Assembly: GCA_030267565.1 (NCBI GenBank)
Contig: BRXU01000022.1
Span: forward strand, 950,001-1,014,000
Length of the DNA: 64,000 nt
DNA from: Pleodorina starrii
Taxonomy: Eukaryota; Chlorophyta; Chlorophyceae; Chlamydomonadales; Volvocaceae
Direction: 5' to 3'
Under the pieces are notes generated by a model. That model searched no databases. It had not been told where the DNA came from and was given only the letters and a program-made list of their open reading frames with translations. Positions 21,754 through 33,082 of the stretch are shown here, one piece after another. Both the position numbers and the translations under genes were made by a program. Each line of letters opens with the position of its first letter. The stretch's first letter is position 1.

Positions 21754-24560
21754 ATGGGGCGCGCGTTGCGGACGTCTCGTCCTGCCGTCGCACTTCTGGT
21801 GGCTGCTGTCGCTTTGGCAGTGGTGGCAGGTGAGCGCGCGGTGGCGAGCCTGGGCGCTTTCCTGCCGGAATGTGGGGACCTGCATGTCGACAACCGCCCC
21901 TAGTCCAACGCATGGGTTGTCTCACGAGTGAAACCAAACCCAGTGCTCCACGTCTTATGAACCTCATCAACCTCCTGGAGAAACTGTATATCAGCTGCAC
22001 ATCTTGAGCGCATCTGGGCCCACCGCAACTCAATGCATGGTCCCCTTTGGCCGCTATTACCGTATCTCCTTCTCCTGCATGGTCGGTTTTCTACTGTCGT
22101 GCTTTTCGTTCCCTAACAAACACACACACACATATCTTGAGGCATTTCCCTGTGCCCGGGCGCCTCTTTTTGTGCGATTGCTCTTTAACAGGATGCTGGG
22201 CCCGCATTAACCCTGCCAGCCTAGACGAGCGCTCTGGGCGCGGTCTGCTTGGCAAGGGCGGCGAGAAGGGTGGCGTCTCCAGGCATTCCGAGGACGAGGG
22301 CAACGAGACCCACCCGCCGCGGTCGGACAACACCACCCGCCCAGACCATCCGCCCATGTCGTACAACGCCAGCCGCCCTGACGGCAACGGCAAGAAGAAC
22401 TCTACAGATGACGGCAAGCGCAGCAAGGGCGGCGAGCAGGGTGGCTTCTCCAGGCATTCCGAGGACGAGGACAACGAGACCCACCCGCCGCGGTCGGACA
22501 ACACCACCCGCCCAGACCACCCGCCCATGTCGTACAACGCCAGCCGCCCTGACGGCAACGGCAAGAAGAACTCCACTGATGACGGCAAGCGCAGCAAGGG
22601 CGGCCACGGGCGCGGTCTGCTTGGCAAGGGTGGCGAGAAGAGTGGCTTCTCCAGGCATTCCGAGGACGAGGACAACGAGACCCACCCGCCTCGGTCGGAC
22701 AACACCACCCGCCCAGCCCACCCACCCCTTTCGTACAACGCCAGCCGCCCGGACGGCAACGGCAAGAAGAACTCCACTGATGACGGCAAGCGCAGCAAGG
22801 GCGGCCACGGGCGCGGTCTGCATGGCAAGGGCGGCGAGAAGAGTGGCTTCTCCAGGCATTCCGAGGACGAGGACAACGAGACCCACCCGCCTCGGTCGGA
22901 CAACACCACCCGCCCAGACCATCCGCCCATGTCGTACAACACCAGCCGCCCTGACGGCAACGGCAAGAAGAACTCCACTGATGACGGCAAGCGCAGCAAG
23001 CGCGGCCACGGGCGCGGTCTGCTTGGCAAGGGCGGCGAGAAGAGTGGCTTCTCCAGGCATTCCGAGGACGAGGGCAACGAGACCCACCCGCCGCGGTCGG
23101 ACAACACCACCCGCCCAGACCATCCGCCCATGTCGTACAACGCCAGCCGCCCTGACGGCAACGGCAAGAAGAACTCTACAGATGACGGCAAGCGCAGCAA
23201 GGGCGGCGAGAAGGGTGGCTTCTCCAGGCATTCCGAGGACGAGGACAACGAGACCCACCCGCCGCGGTCGGACAACACCACCCGCCCAGACCATCCGCCC
23301 ATGTCGTACAACGCCAGCCGCCCTGACGGCAACGGCACGAAGAACTCCACTGATGACGGCAAGCGCAGCAAGCGCGGCCACGGGCGCGGTCTGCTTGGCA
23401 AGGGCGGCGAGAAGAGTGGCTTCTCCAGGCATTCCGAGGACGAGGACAACGAGACCCACCCGCCGCGGTCGGACAACACCACCCGCCCAGACCACCCGCC
23501 CATGTCGTACAACGCCAGCCGCCCTGACGGCAACGGCAAGAAGAACTCCACTGATGACGGCAAGCGCAGCAAGGGCGGCCACGGGCGCGGTCTGCTTGGC
23601 AAGGGTGGCGAGAAGAGTGGCTTCTCCAGGCATTCCGAGGACGAGGACAACGAGACCCACCCGCCTCGGTCGGACAACACCACCCGCCCAGCCCACCCAC
23701 CCCTTTCGTACAACGCCAGCCGCCCGGACGGCAACGGCAAGAAGAACTCCACTGATGACGGCAAGCGCAGCAAGGGCGGCCACGGGCGCGGTCTGCATGG
23801 CAAGGGCGGCGAGAAGAGTGGCTTCTCCAGGCATTCCGAGGACGAGGACAACGAGACCCACCCGCCTCGGTCGGACAACACCACCCGCCCAGCCCACCCA
23901 CCCCTTTCGTACAACGCCAGCCGCCCTGACGGCAACGGCAAGAAGAACTCTACAGATGATGGCAAGCGCAGCAAGGGCGGCGAGAAGGGTGGCTTCTCCA
24001 GGCATTCCGAGGACGAGGACAACGAGACCCACCCGCCTCGGTCGGACAACACCACCCGCCCAGCCCACCCACCCCTTTCGTACAACGCCAGCCGTCCGGA
24101 CGGCAACGGCAAGAAGAACTCCACTGATGACGGCAAGCGCAGCAAGGGCGGCCACGGGCGCGGTCTGCTTGGCAAGGGTGGCGAGAAGAGTGGCTTCTCC
24201 AGGCATTCCGAGGACGAGGACAACGAGACCCACCCGCCTCGGTCGGACAACACCACCCGCCCAGCCCACCCACCCCTTTCGTACAACGCCAGCCGCCCTG
24301 ACGGCAACGGCAAGAAGAACTCTACAGATGATGGCAAGCGCAGCAAGGGCGGCGAGAAGGATGGCTTTTCCAGGCATTCCGAGGACGAGGACAACGAGAC
24401 CCACCCGCCGCGGTCGGACAACACCACCCGCCCAGCCCACCCACCCCTTTCGTACAACGCCAGCCGCCCGGACGGCAACGGCAAGAATAACTCCACTGAT
24501 GACGGCAAGCGCGGCAAGCGCGGCAAGCGCGGCAATGGTCGCCTATTGTCGGCGGAGTGA
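21754..24560 (+). CDS. Secreted tandem-repeat glycoprotein B (12 units, paralogue of A)
   Basis: Two exons, 21754-21829 and 22192-24560, spliced GT-AG in phase 1, 814 aa. Exon 1 encodes an Arg-containing n-region and an Ala/Val/Leu core (MGRALRTSRPAVALLVAAV...), a signal peptide. Exon 2 encodes twelve units starting SRHSEDE. A long form ends in GHGRGLL(or H)GKGGEK. A short form lacks that segment (units 1, 5, 9 and 11). The last unit ends in a basic tail (KRGKRGKRG). Each unit has about four sequons (NET, NTT, NAS, NST). The 'NETHPPR.DN' and 'SYNASRPD.NG' cores match gene A, but the unit Cys is replaced by Gly and SEDED/KRSK charged blocks are added. Intron position and phase match gene A, so the two are paralogues. 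Function unknown; probably extracellular. Confidence 0.8.
22240..24545 (+). repeat. Coding tandem repeats of gene B, long and short units
   Basis: Twelve units of two lengths, differing by a block encoding GHGRGLLGK. Variants (DHPPMSYN or AHPPLSYN; RGLL or RGLH) occur in recurring order. Units 2-3 and 7-8 are nearly the same pair, showing larger block duplication. Confidence 0.9.
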
Positions 24561-26619
24561 ACCCATATTGCATCAGCGGTAAGCAATTTGGTGACTTCCA
24601 TTTCCGATTCTCGCGAGGTCAGGCGCCGTTGATGCCCAGCCATACGCTCCCGCGTCCATTTCGGAATGAAGAATGCTGCGCCTTGTTGCGACTTGTGCTT
24701 TTCGAGGGCGTTCCGTTCGGTTAGGCGTCCGGATGGCTTTGGGGCTTTGGAGCCGCTTGCATGGGGCCTGCGTGTTGGGGCGTGTTGCGAGCCTGCAACC
24801 CGGGCGGCACGTTACGTTTTTCAGTTCTCGCTGTGCACCCCTCCCCCCTCCCCACCCTACCTACCGGTAGCACCTATCGGATGCCTTGCGACCGACTTGC
24901 GACCTCTCCCACCCACCCACCCTCGTATCCGCCCCCACAGGCAATGGACACGGCGGCCGGAATGTTCGCTAGACCCGGAAAGTCAGCAGCGGCCCCGGCG
25001 TTTTGAGCAGTGAGAGTGTTGCATGCTGCTAGGGCAGCAGTGCCCCGGCGGTGTCCTGTCGTGCGCCGGGACTTGGGTAAAGGGAAGGTGGGACATTTCG
25101 CCTGGTGCCAAACCCTACGTGTGAATTTCTTCGCGTCCGTCATCGATTCCCCCAACTGTGGTCCGGATGGGGCTTCAACCGACCGCTATTGGCCAAGGCG
25201 GCCGCGCAGCGCATACGAAAACGCGCGGATATGCAGATGTTCATATATGGAGGTGGCTTGTGATCCCTTTCCTGGCCTGATCACAACCTCGCGCGGTGTA
25301 TTACTGCATGCTTTGAAAGGGCGGGCGGTGGTGGGCCGTCGCATCGCTCAGCACCTGTCGCTCACGACGGGCACATGGGAGGATTACGTGCCCACTGCCT
25401 ATTGCGCATTAGATGTACGCACACACGTACGCGTTCTGGTGCGTGCGATGACTGTTTAAAGTGGTCAAGGTGGCGGTGATGGTGGGGGCAGGAGGCGAGT
25501 AAGAGGTCGGGGGCACGGGGGGCAGCGTGCCTCCTGCGGGGCGAGGTGTGGTGGATGTGGTCGAACCGGAGTGCATGCGTGCATGTGCACAAGATGCAAG
25601 GCATCGCGATGCCGTACTATTGCCGTACTGTGAGGAGGATATGTGCAGGCAATAGTCAACGCCATACGACCGGGAATTCCAGCACATATCCTGTTAGTGG
25701 CAAGTACAACTATTCCTTAGACAATAACGACCTTAGCAAATTTAACCGGCAGGTATTACAATTGTAATGAACAATCTCAGTCTCTTAGGAGGGGACCCTG
25801 TCGTACTCGTTGTCTTTTGCAACGAGTACGACATGGTTCCACAGACTGAACATACCGGACACGTAAGTCATTTCTGTTCAATTGTCAATATCCTTACGTT
25901 GTATTTAAACCGTTTTCAATGCTGTAATTAGCTCCTAAAATTTCAGCAACTTTGGGCGCCGCTCGCACACAAAGTTCCGTCTTGACAGCCCTCAGAAATT
26001 GTCAGCTTACATTTATTATTATAGGCAGCATTATCGCATTGAGCGAGGTTTCAACTATCGTACTCGCCGGTTTCACTGCCGGGCGTAACCCGGGCCCGCC
26101 AGTAAGTTCGCCTTGATTCCTTCTTTCTGATCCTATACCCTACCTGTAAGGAAGTTCAGGCTGGTAACAAATATGCTTCCAAAGCTGGGCGAGGAACGGT
26201 GGACCGGGGCCTGGCCGGGCCGGGGCTGGGCGGGGCAGAGGGGGACCGGGCCGGGGTTGGGTGAGGCAGGGCAAAGCTGGGTAGGGCATGGCTGGGCGAG
26301 GCACAGCGGGTCGGGGTCGGGCCGGTCGAGTCGTGTTGAAACAGCCCTGGTGGGGTTCTAGCCGTAGGCGGTAGGTGTACAGCCCTCCTTAGCTCCGCCG
26401 GGTAGGGAGTGTGTGTGTTCTGGTGACCCGGCCGTCTTTTAGGGACCTCTCAGACAACTGTGTTTGTATCGGCTGGTCGGCTTTTCGTTCCAGGCAGCAA
26501 CGGGCACTTGGGTGCCGTTTGCTCCCGCTGTTTGGCTGCTGGTTGTGGATAGGGGGGGTGTCCCGGGCTTCTGGGAGATGCGAACTGCACTCGTCTCGTG
26601 TGCTTCGGTGAATGCCTCG
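24561..26619. other. Intergenic region, no gene supported
   Basis: Contains a TGTAA (about 25764) that could end the gene B transcript, a perfect hairpin at 25799-25833, and a G-rich low-complexity stretch at about 26195-26330 made of GGGCNGGGC-type words. No coding exons were recognised. Confidence 0.4.
25799..25833. repeat. Perfect 14-bp inverted repeat
   Basis: TGTCGTACTCGTTG (25799-25812), 7-nt loop, CAACGAGTACGACA (25820-25833). Surroundings are AT-rich and non-coding. It could be the stem of a small structured RNA or a relic of a small inverted-repeat element. Confidence 0.7.
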
Positions 26620-26627
26620 TGTGTGTC

Positions 26628-26793
26628 GAGACCATGTTGAAACAGCCCGTGTCGCCCCGTGTCAAACACGAGCCGTGTTGAAACAGCCCGTGTCGCCCCG
26701 TGTCAAATACGAGCCGTGTTGAAACGGTGTCAAATTTTCCCTCATTTATTACACGGGGTTGCCATTTATACACGGCCCTCAAGATTACAGACG
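26628..26793. repeat. Left CCGTGT/ACACGG arm at the inversion breakpoint
   Basis: Two direct copies of a ~41-bp GAGCCGTGTTGAAACAGCCC...GTGTCAAA unit, then further ACACGG words, ending in ATTACAGACG immediately before the inverted carbonic anhydrase intron begins at 26794. A related arm ends at 33082. Confidence 0.65.
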
Positions 26794-26850
26794 TTCGCGT
26801 ATGAGCTAGCTGCCTGCGCGTGTATGTGTGTGATGTGAACACGCATGCAG

Positions 26851-29760
26851 GCGCCTCCCAAAGGCGGGACGCCCTGGAACTGGGGCTTCGCTGGAGACGA
26901 CTGGTGAGCTGCCGTGTCATTCATTCGCCGCGCATGCATGTATGGTGCCCGATTGCTTGATTGCATGCCCTGCCGCTGTTCCTTGCCGACAAGGGTTCTT
27001 GTTCTTATTCTTGTCCTTGCCTGCTGCTGTGTGCGCGTGTGCGTGTGCGTGTGCGGTCCACCTCCTCAACCATCCAGGAACGGTGTGGACGCCTCCGGAC
27101 GGCCTTGGCGCTGCCTGAGCGGTCTTCGCCAGAGCCCGATCAATGTGCCGCCGCTGTCCGTTAAGCGGGACGGGCTCCTCAGCTCCGTACTCAACCTCCT
27201 GGGCTCGGGAGGAGGTACGTACGTGCAGGGATAGATACGTACAGATTCGTTGCAGCGTACGTGTGGATGAGATTTGTTGTACCGTAGAGAGCGTGCGTCA
27301 TCGATCGTATTTATCATCATCAGTTGCCGTACGTCGCCTCGCCCTTGCTTAGCTTGCTGCCACCCACAACTCGCGCGGTCGCCCACCGATTGATCCGTAG
27401 ACAGCGCCGTTTTCTGCTAGATATATAGCTGGGTGCTGCATTATTCATTCGTGCATCACCATCACTCGCAGACGACACCGACGAGATTCCTCGCAATCTG
27501 CGCACGTCCTGGTCCTACCCGCGCCTCGTCTCCAATGGGAGCAATGTGGAGGTCATCAATAACGGTCACACCATTCAGGTCGAGTGGCTGTCGCCCTTCG
27601 CCGCGGACGTGCAGATTGCGGTGCCAGGTGCGTTATACATATTAGTTTCGAACCAGTTGTCATCAGTCACTGCCGTTAGGTACGGCCTACCTGCAGCTTT
27701 AACGAAGGACATGCGATAGCCCCGTACGTAGGAGTCCGCATGAAAGAAGCCATAGACATAAATCTTTGCACACTGCGCTGCGCATTTCGCACATTTCGTT
27801 CGATCACGCAGATGGGTAGCTTAGGTAGGTAGGACGCGCCGACAATCGATCTGACTTTGCCCAACCGCTGCCATGCATGGTTAGACGCCCTCGCTTGATT
27901 GTTCATTTCGTTGTCGACCTCCGTCCTTCGGTTGCCTCCCCACGGCCTCGCCCTCACCCTGCTGCGTGTGCCCCTCAACACGCACCTCTTCAATTCAACA
28001 CGGCGACTGTGACCGCCGTGCTGTCCATGGACGAGGATGACCCGGCCGTCAGGGTCCGTGCGACGCCGCTGCAGTTTCATTTCCACGCCACCTCAGAGCA
28101 CGCCCTCGTAGGTAAGTTTGTAGTGGAGAGTGAGGCAGGGTAAGTTGTGTTTGTGGCGGGTGAGGTGGAGGTAGGGTGCGTGAGAACACTTAGCTACGTA
28201 GGGCGTCCCAGCCACGTGTGCAGGGCCGGCCGGCTGGCGGGGCGTGCGGTGGGACACGCACGTGGTTACCATACGCACGCCGCATGTGCGTGCACGACCG
28301 CAGCCTAGCTAATAATCTGGCCACCAGCTTGGAGCGTGACACCAAGTTAACAGATCTTCCCTCAGACAAAGCCAGCGAGTGCGCGGGTAGGTACAAAGAC
28401 TTGCCTCCTCGCTCCACGCGCCGCTGCCTACCATACCCACCCGCAGGCCGGTACTTCCCGCTCGAGATGCACATCGTGCACCGGGTCACGGGCCTGCCCG
28501 CCTGCGATGCCGCCGGGGGCTGCATCATGGTCACGGGTGTGCTGTTCGAGCTGGGTAGCGGCGGAGATAACCCCCTGCTGGAGGCCATCTGGGAGGCCAT
28601 GCCGCTGCGAGAGGGGGTGAGTGTTTCGTTGCGTTCGTTGCAGATATGGAAATAAAGCTGTCGCCGCCGTCGTCGTCGTCGTCGTCGCCGCCGTCGTCGC
28701 CACATCTTTAGTTAGGAATTCGAAGTTAGGATAAGCAATCACAGCACCAGCTAAAAACATTTCTATGCTTTCCTAAATGTATGCGTGCAGGCCATCAACT
28801 TCCTGCGTGCCGGCGCGGAGATCCGGCTGGGGGATCTGCTGCCGCCACTCAGCGCCCGCAACTACGTGACCTACGAGGGCAGCCTGACCACACCGCCCTG
28901 CAGTGAGGGACTGCTGTGGCACGTGTTCCTGCAGCCCCAGAAGATCAGCCAGGCGCAGGTGCGGAGTGTGTGTGTGTGTGTACGGCACGTGCGGCACGGC
29001 GACGGGGGATATGCCGCCTGCATGCGGCCGAACAAAGAGGGTGTGCGCGTATGGTCTATCTCTGCTGCATGCATGCCTGCCCGTCACGACCGCCGCTTAG
29101 CACCCACGGCGGGGGCCCTGCTGCTGGCGGCGTAACGGTGCATATATTGGTATGTTGGTGTACGTACATACGGCACATGCGCCCATGCATGCTTACCTTT
29201 CCGATCCATCCGATCCGCAGTGGAACAAGTACCGCAGGGCTGTCGGCTTCAGGGAGTGCAACCCCAGGAACGCGACCGGCACTACTTCCACCGCTTCTCA
29301 CCGACGGCTGTTGGCGACGGTGCAGCCGGCCGGCAACCCCAACAACGGTGAGAAGCGCTGATTATTTGGCCGTCTGGGAATCGGACAAGTGTGCTTCCAA
29401 CTGCAATAGCTAGATAGTTGCTTGACAGCAGGATGGAAGATAAGCACAACGAAGGTTCAGCGGGGCGGCCTTATCACGGGCGTTTAGGCAGCAGGTATAT
29501 ATGTAGAGTGAAGTAAGGGCCCGACCCGGTAACCTAGCTCATGCGTGAACAGGTTGACTGACCGGCACTCGTCATCATGTATACGTACCCTTCTGTACGT
29601 ACCTGTCTCGCTCGTTTGTTGCAGCCGCCTTATGTTGCCTCGCTCCCCCTCTTTCATCCCCGCCTGCCATACAGTCACGTGCGACATCGCCGTGTACGGC
29701 TACAATTTCCGCAACGCTCAGAAGCTGAACGATCGTGTGGTGAAAGTGGGCCTTGCTTAA
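26851..29760 (+). pseudogene. Alpha carbonic anhydrase copy 0, exons 2-9, inverted and cut off from exon 1
   Basis: Exons homologous to the array genes lie here on the opposite strand: 26851-26903, 27078-27214, 27472-27627, 27986-28111, 28447-28616, 28791-28958, 29221-29347 and 29675-29760 (TAA). Lengths equal those of the intact copies and the active-site residues are present. Two lesions were seen. Exon 1 (signal peptide) is not upstream but on the other strand at 33300-33416. The acceptor before the exon at 27986 reads AC instead of AG (27984-27985). A shortened product from the ATG at 26849 would lack the signal peptide and still meet the bad acceptor. The gene is therefore very probably non-functional, although the coding sequence has hardly decayed, so the break is recent. 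Confidence 0.85.
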
Positions 29761-30722
29761 ACGCAGGGACGGATCACGTTACTGATGATCTTCCTTTCAG
29801 AAGCCGCCGGACGTTAAGGTCCCTCGCATTGTGGATGTCGGATACACGCATGCATGGCGTGAATCTAAGAGCACAATCGTAGTTAACGCATGTCGTATTG
29901 ATAGATGTCTACGTATGGCCGGGGATATTTTATGCTGACGGTTGGGGATTTGCGATAATCATGTCTATCGATTGATGAGGCAAGCAATCTATCAGGATCT
30001 ATCTTTCCCTAACGGCGGGGCTTTTTATCAGGGGAGACCGGCCAACGACCGGCCAACGGTCACAACGACCTGAGTTGTAGACCCCTCTCCCCTGCTTTTT
30101 ATAACGGCTGCCAACTTCGGAGTTTATGTTTTGCCCTGGCCCGCCTAAAAGGATTTGTGTGATTCGTTACTACTCATAAAGCAAGGATCCATCGTCCCAC
30201 TATTGCGTGATGCGAATTAGCTATCTGTATCGGTTACTGTGTTGTGCTCATCAGCAGTAAATTAATTTTCTGCGCAAGTAGAACGTAGAGTATTGATTGG
30301 TCCTGCCTTGGTACACACAGATGTACAGCAGGGTCTGTTGAGGCGAGGGGCGGGCGAAGAGCGAGACTGTAAGAAGAGGATGCTCACGGGTATCCGGTAT
30401 ATACACGTGCCGTGCGTGTCACGGCGACATGTAACGGAAAACCTATTTTGAGTAACCGTTTGGTACTAACGAGTATCTGTTTCCGGGGCACTGAGAATCG
30501 GATACCTGAAGCGGTTATTCTGAAATCGGGTGACGGTAATCCTATGGCCGATCGGAAGAATCTTAGACCCGGTCGGAAGAATCGTAACCTCGGTCGCGGG
30601 TATCCGGTGAACGCCACGAGCTACCCGTTATTACAAGAAAAGAGGAATTTTAACTTAGAATTGATATGTTATAAGCCAGTACCAGGTAACCCGTGACACC
30701 ACACTTGCAGAAATCCGACCCC
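29761..30722 (-). repeat. Inverted copy of the array spacer downstream of the carbonic anhydrase gene
   Basis: Reverse complement of the spacer that follows each array gene (compare about 45880-46766). Shared blocks are the GATAGATCCTGATAGATTGCC region, the GGATACCCGCGACCGGG region and the CACGGGTTACCTGGTACTGG block. Homology stops at about 30722. It keeps a CCTCTTTTCTTGTAATAACG segment that is also in unit 3 but is missing from units 1, 2 and 4. Confidence 0.8.
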
Positions 30723-31640
30723 CGTGTGCTGTGGTGCAATTGATGAGGCAGCGTACACACAGAGGCATGCGCATTCCTTGGGTCATTATTTTAATTGTTC
30801 GTACATAATGTTGTTCGGAAGGTGGAAACCATCAACAGCTGGATCCTCGATACGTTTATTGCCGCGACAAATTAGGGGGAGACGATCCCCACGGATCCAG
30901 GCCAGGCGGGTGGGCAGCGGCTGCGGTCGTTGTGCGTGCCCTTCCGCTCTGCCGCGCCCAAAGCCCGCCTGACCTCCCCGCGCAGTTCCCCATTAATAGC
31001 GGATAATAAGATGACAAAAAAAAGAAAGGGCCGTCGCCGCCGCCGCTCGCCCAGTCCGAAAAATAAAGGGTGGAATTGTCATCAAAAAAGTACACAGTTT
31101 TCATGCGTCATCTCACGACACACCCGAAAGCACAGAGCTGTACGTCCATGGGCCGTACAAATGCGCGCGCTACCTGCTACGCCACATTCAAAGTTATCAT
31201 TCGGGATTTCTGAACACTCAACTACGTAGTAACACATATGTGCATTTCTAGATACTATGCGCATGTGCGAAGTCCTGACCACGGCAACACACGGCAACAA
31301 CCGGTCAGCATTCGGCTTTGGCTACCCAGACGCCCTCACCGAGTTCGGTACAACGCTGACAATGATGTAAGGTGTTGCTGAAGATAAGGTAGGAGTCGTT
31401 AGCCTTGTCGGCGGGCCCGGTTTATGCTCGCCGAGGAGTGCATGCTTTGGCACCGGCGGACGCTTGCCCAACGAACACGCCCGCGGACCGCAACGAGGAA
31501 CTACTTACAAAAGTTCGCTAATAGGATTGGTGATGCATACGACGTAATGCGTATGCTCCAAAATTTTGTTATGTTTTGTGTTCAACTCCTGGTCGTCTGT
31601 TCTTACCAGAAGTGGAGAATGGCTTAACCTTATCCTATTG
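30723..31640. other. Unassigned sequence inside the rearranged locus
   Basis: Not homologous to the carbonic anhydrase unit. No coding model or transposon domain was recognised. Confidence 0.35.
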
Positions 31641-31657
31641 ATGATTGCAACCCGCAG

Positions 31658-32508
31658 GCTGCACATCGGGGCTGGGGCACACACTCAGGCGGCCTGGGCA
31701 GCGAGCAGCTCGGAGCTAGCGGAGAGGACTGGGCAGGTGTCAGCGGCCAGCTCGAACGAATAGCTCTCCCAAGTGAGTACGGCTGTCGCTTCGTTTATCC
31801 TAATGATGATTCCAACTCGCAGGGTGCACGTTGAGGCTGGGACACACACTCAATCGGCCTGGGTGGCGAACAGCTTGGTGCTAGCGGCCTGGCGTGGATT
31901 CCCTGAACATGGTGTGTTGTGGCTGGAACGTCAAAGCGCTAGCGGCCGGGAGAGTACGGTACTGAGTAGGTTTCAGCGGCCCGCTCGAATAGCTATCCCA
32001 AGTGGGTACGGCTGTCGCTGCTCCGCTGCGGTACCGTTTTTATCACCCTCCGGCCACCCTTGCATGTGCCACAGCACACGCATTCCCCTGAGCCCAATCC
32101 TGATGATGATTCCAACTCGCAGGGTGCACGTTGAGGCTGGGCCACACACTCAGGCGGCCTGGGTGGCGATCAGCTCGGAGCTAGCGGCCTGGCGTGGATT
32201 CCCCGAACATGGTATGTTGTGGCTGGCAAATCGTAGCGCTAGCGGCCGGGAGAGGACTGGGCAGGTGTCAGCGGCTCGCTCGAATAGCTCTCCCAAGCAA
32301 GTGAGTACGCCTAGCTGTCGCTTCCTTAATCGCAGGGTGCACGTGCGTTGAGGCTGGGACACACGCTGAGGCGGCCTGGGTGGCGAGCAGCTCGGAGCTA
32401 GCGGCCTGGCGTGGATTCCCCGAACATGGTATGTTGTGGCTGGCAAGTCGTAGCGCTAGCGGGAGAGGACTGACAGGTATCAGCGGCTCGCTCGAATAGC
32501 TCTTCTAA
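31658..32508 (+). repeat. Four tandem exon-like modules bounded by splice-like sites
   Basis: Modules at about 31658-31772, 31823-32002, 32123-32300 and 32336-32508. Each is preceded by (AC)TCGCAG or CCGCAG. Three are followed by GTGAGTACG and the second by GTGGGTACG. All share GTGCACGTTGAGGCTGGG, ACACTCAGGCGGCCTGGG, GCTAGCGGCCTGGCGTGGAT and CTCGAATAGCTCTCCCAA words. In one frame the modules read similarly (HVEAGTHTQAAWVA..., then LAAWRGFPEHG). Module 1 lacks the middle part. Stops occur near module ends, so this may be a decayed duplicated-exon gene or a non-coding satellite. Confidence 0.5.
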
Positions 32509-32887
32509 GTGAGTACGGCTGTCGCTTCTCGGGACGTTAACCCGTCCGTCGTGTTTGCAACATGATAGCCAACAAGCCCTTGTAACAGGAGCTAGAATCT
32601 TCGGTATCCAGTGTGTTTTTGCCCCGCTGTTACAGTGGTGTGAATAGTTTGGATAGTCAAGGGTCGCCGGGTCGAAAGCATACGGACTAGCCAGCGGACT
32701 AGTGCACAGCGGCACTGCTCCCGTCAGCCTGATGAGGGGCGGCACGATCCAGTCCGGGCGAACTTATTCTCCCAGCCGACGGGTGAATAGGATCTGCCAA
32801 AGGCATTCGGTGGTTTTAACCGCCATACTATACTGGATTTGGGCAATCCTCGGTTTGCCTCTTCTTCGACTCTATAGCTAGACTATA

Positions 32888-33082
32888 CACAAGCCGTGTC
32901 TACACGACCATGTCCAACCGTGTCTACACGGGGCGATATACATGGCCGTGTTGGACACGGCCATCTGTACACGGCCGTGTTGAAGCGGCCGTGTATGACA
33001 CTATCCGTATCTTTTTGCAATACACGGCCATGTTGAAACAGACCGAACACCGTGTCAACACTAGGCCCCAAAAGTACAGACG
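32888..33082. repeat. Right CCGTGT/ACACGG arm at the inversion breakpoint
   Basis: Many CCGTGT/ACACGG words, including ACACGGCCATGTTGAAACAG, which resembles the GTGTTGAAACAGCCCGTG words of the left arm. It ends in AAGTACAGACG immediately before AAGATACAAG of carbonic anhydrase intron 1. Confidence 0.65.

Noticed and set aside
16446..24545. Possible CRISPR-like array
   Set aside because: Units are contiguous 170-200 bp coding repeats without spacers, in a eukaryotic gene.
22091..24643. Antisense open frame of 850 codons and a second plus-strand frame over the gene B repeats
   Set aside because: Same cause as above. No signal peptide, start context or splice support.
26961..27234. Short plus-strand frame with a hydrophobic Cys/Val stretch (LVLILVLACCCVRVCVCVC) as a membrane peptide
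   Set aside because: It is carbonic anhydrase intron 2 with CA/TG repeats. The frame only overlaps exon 3 by chance.
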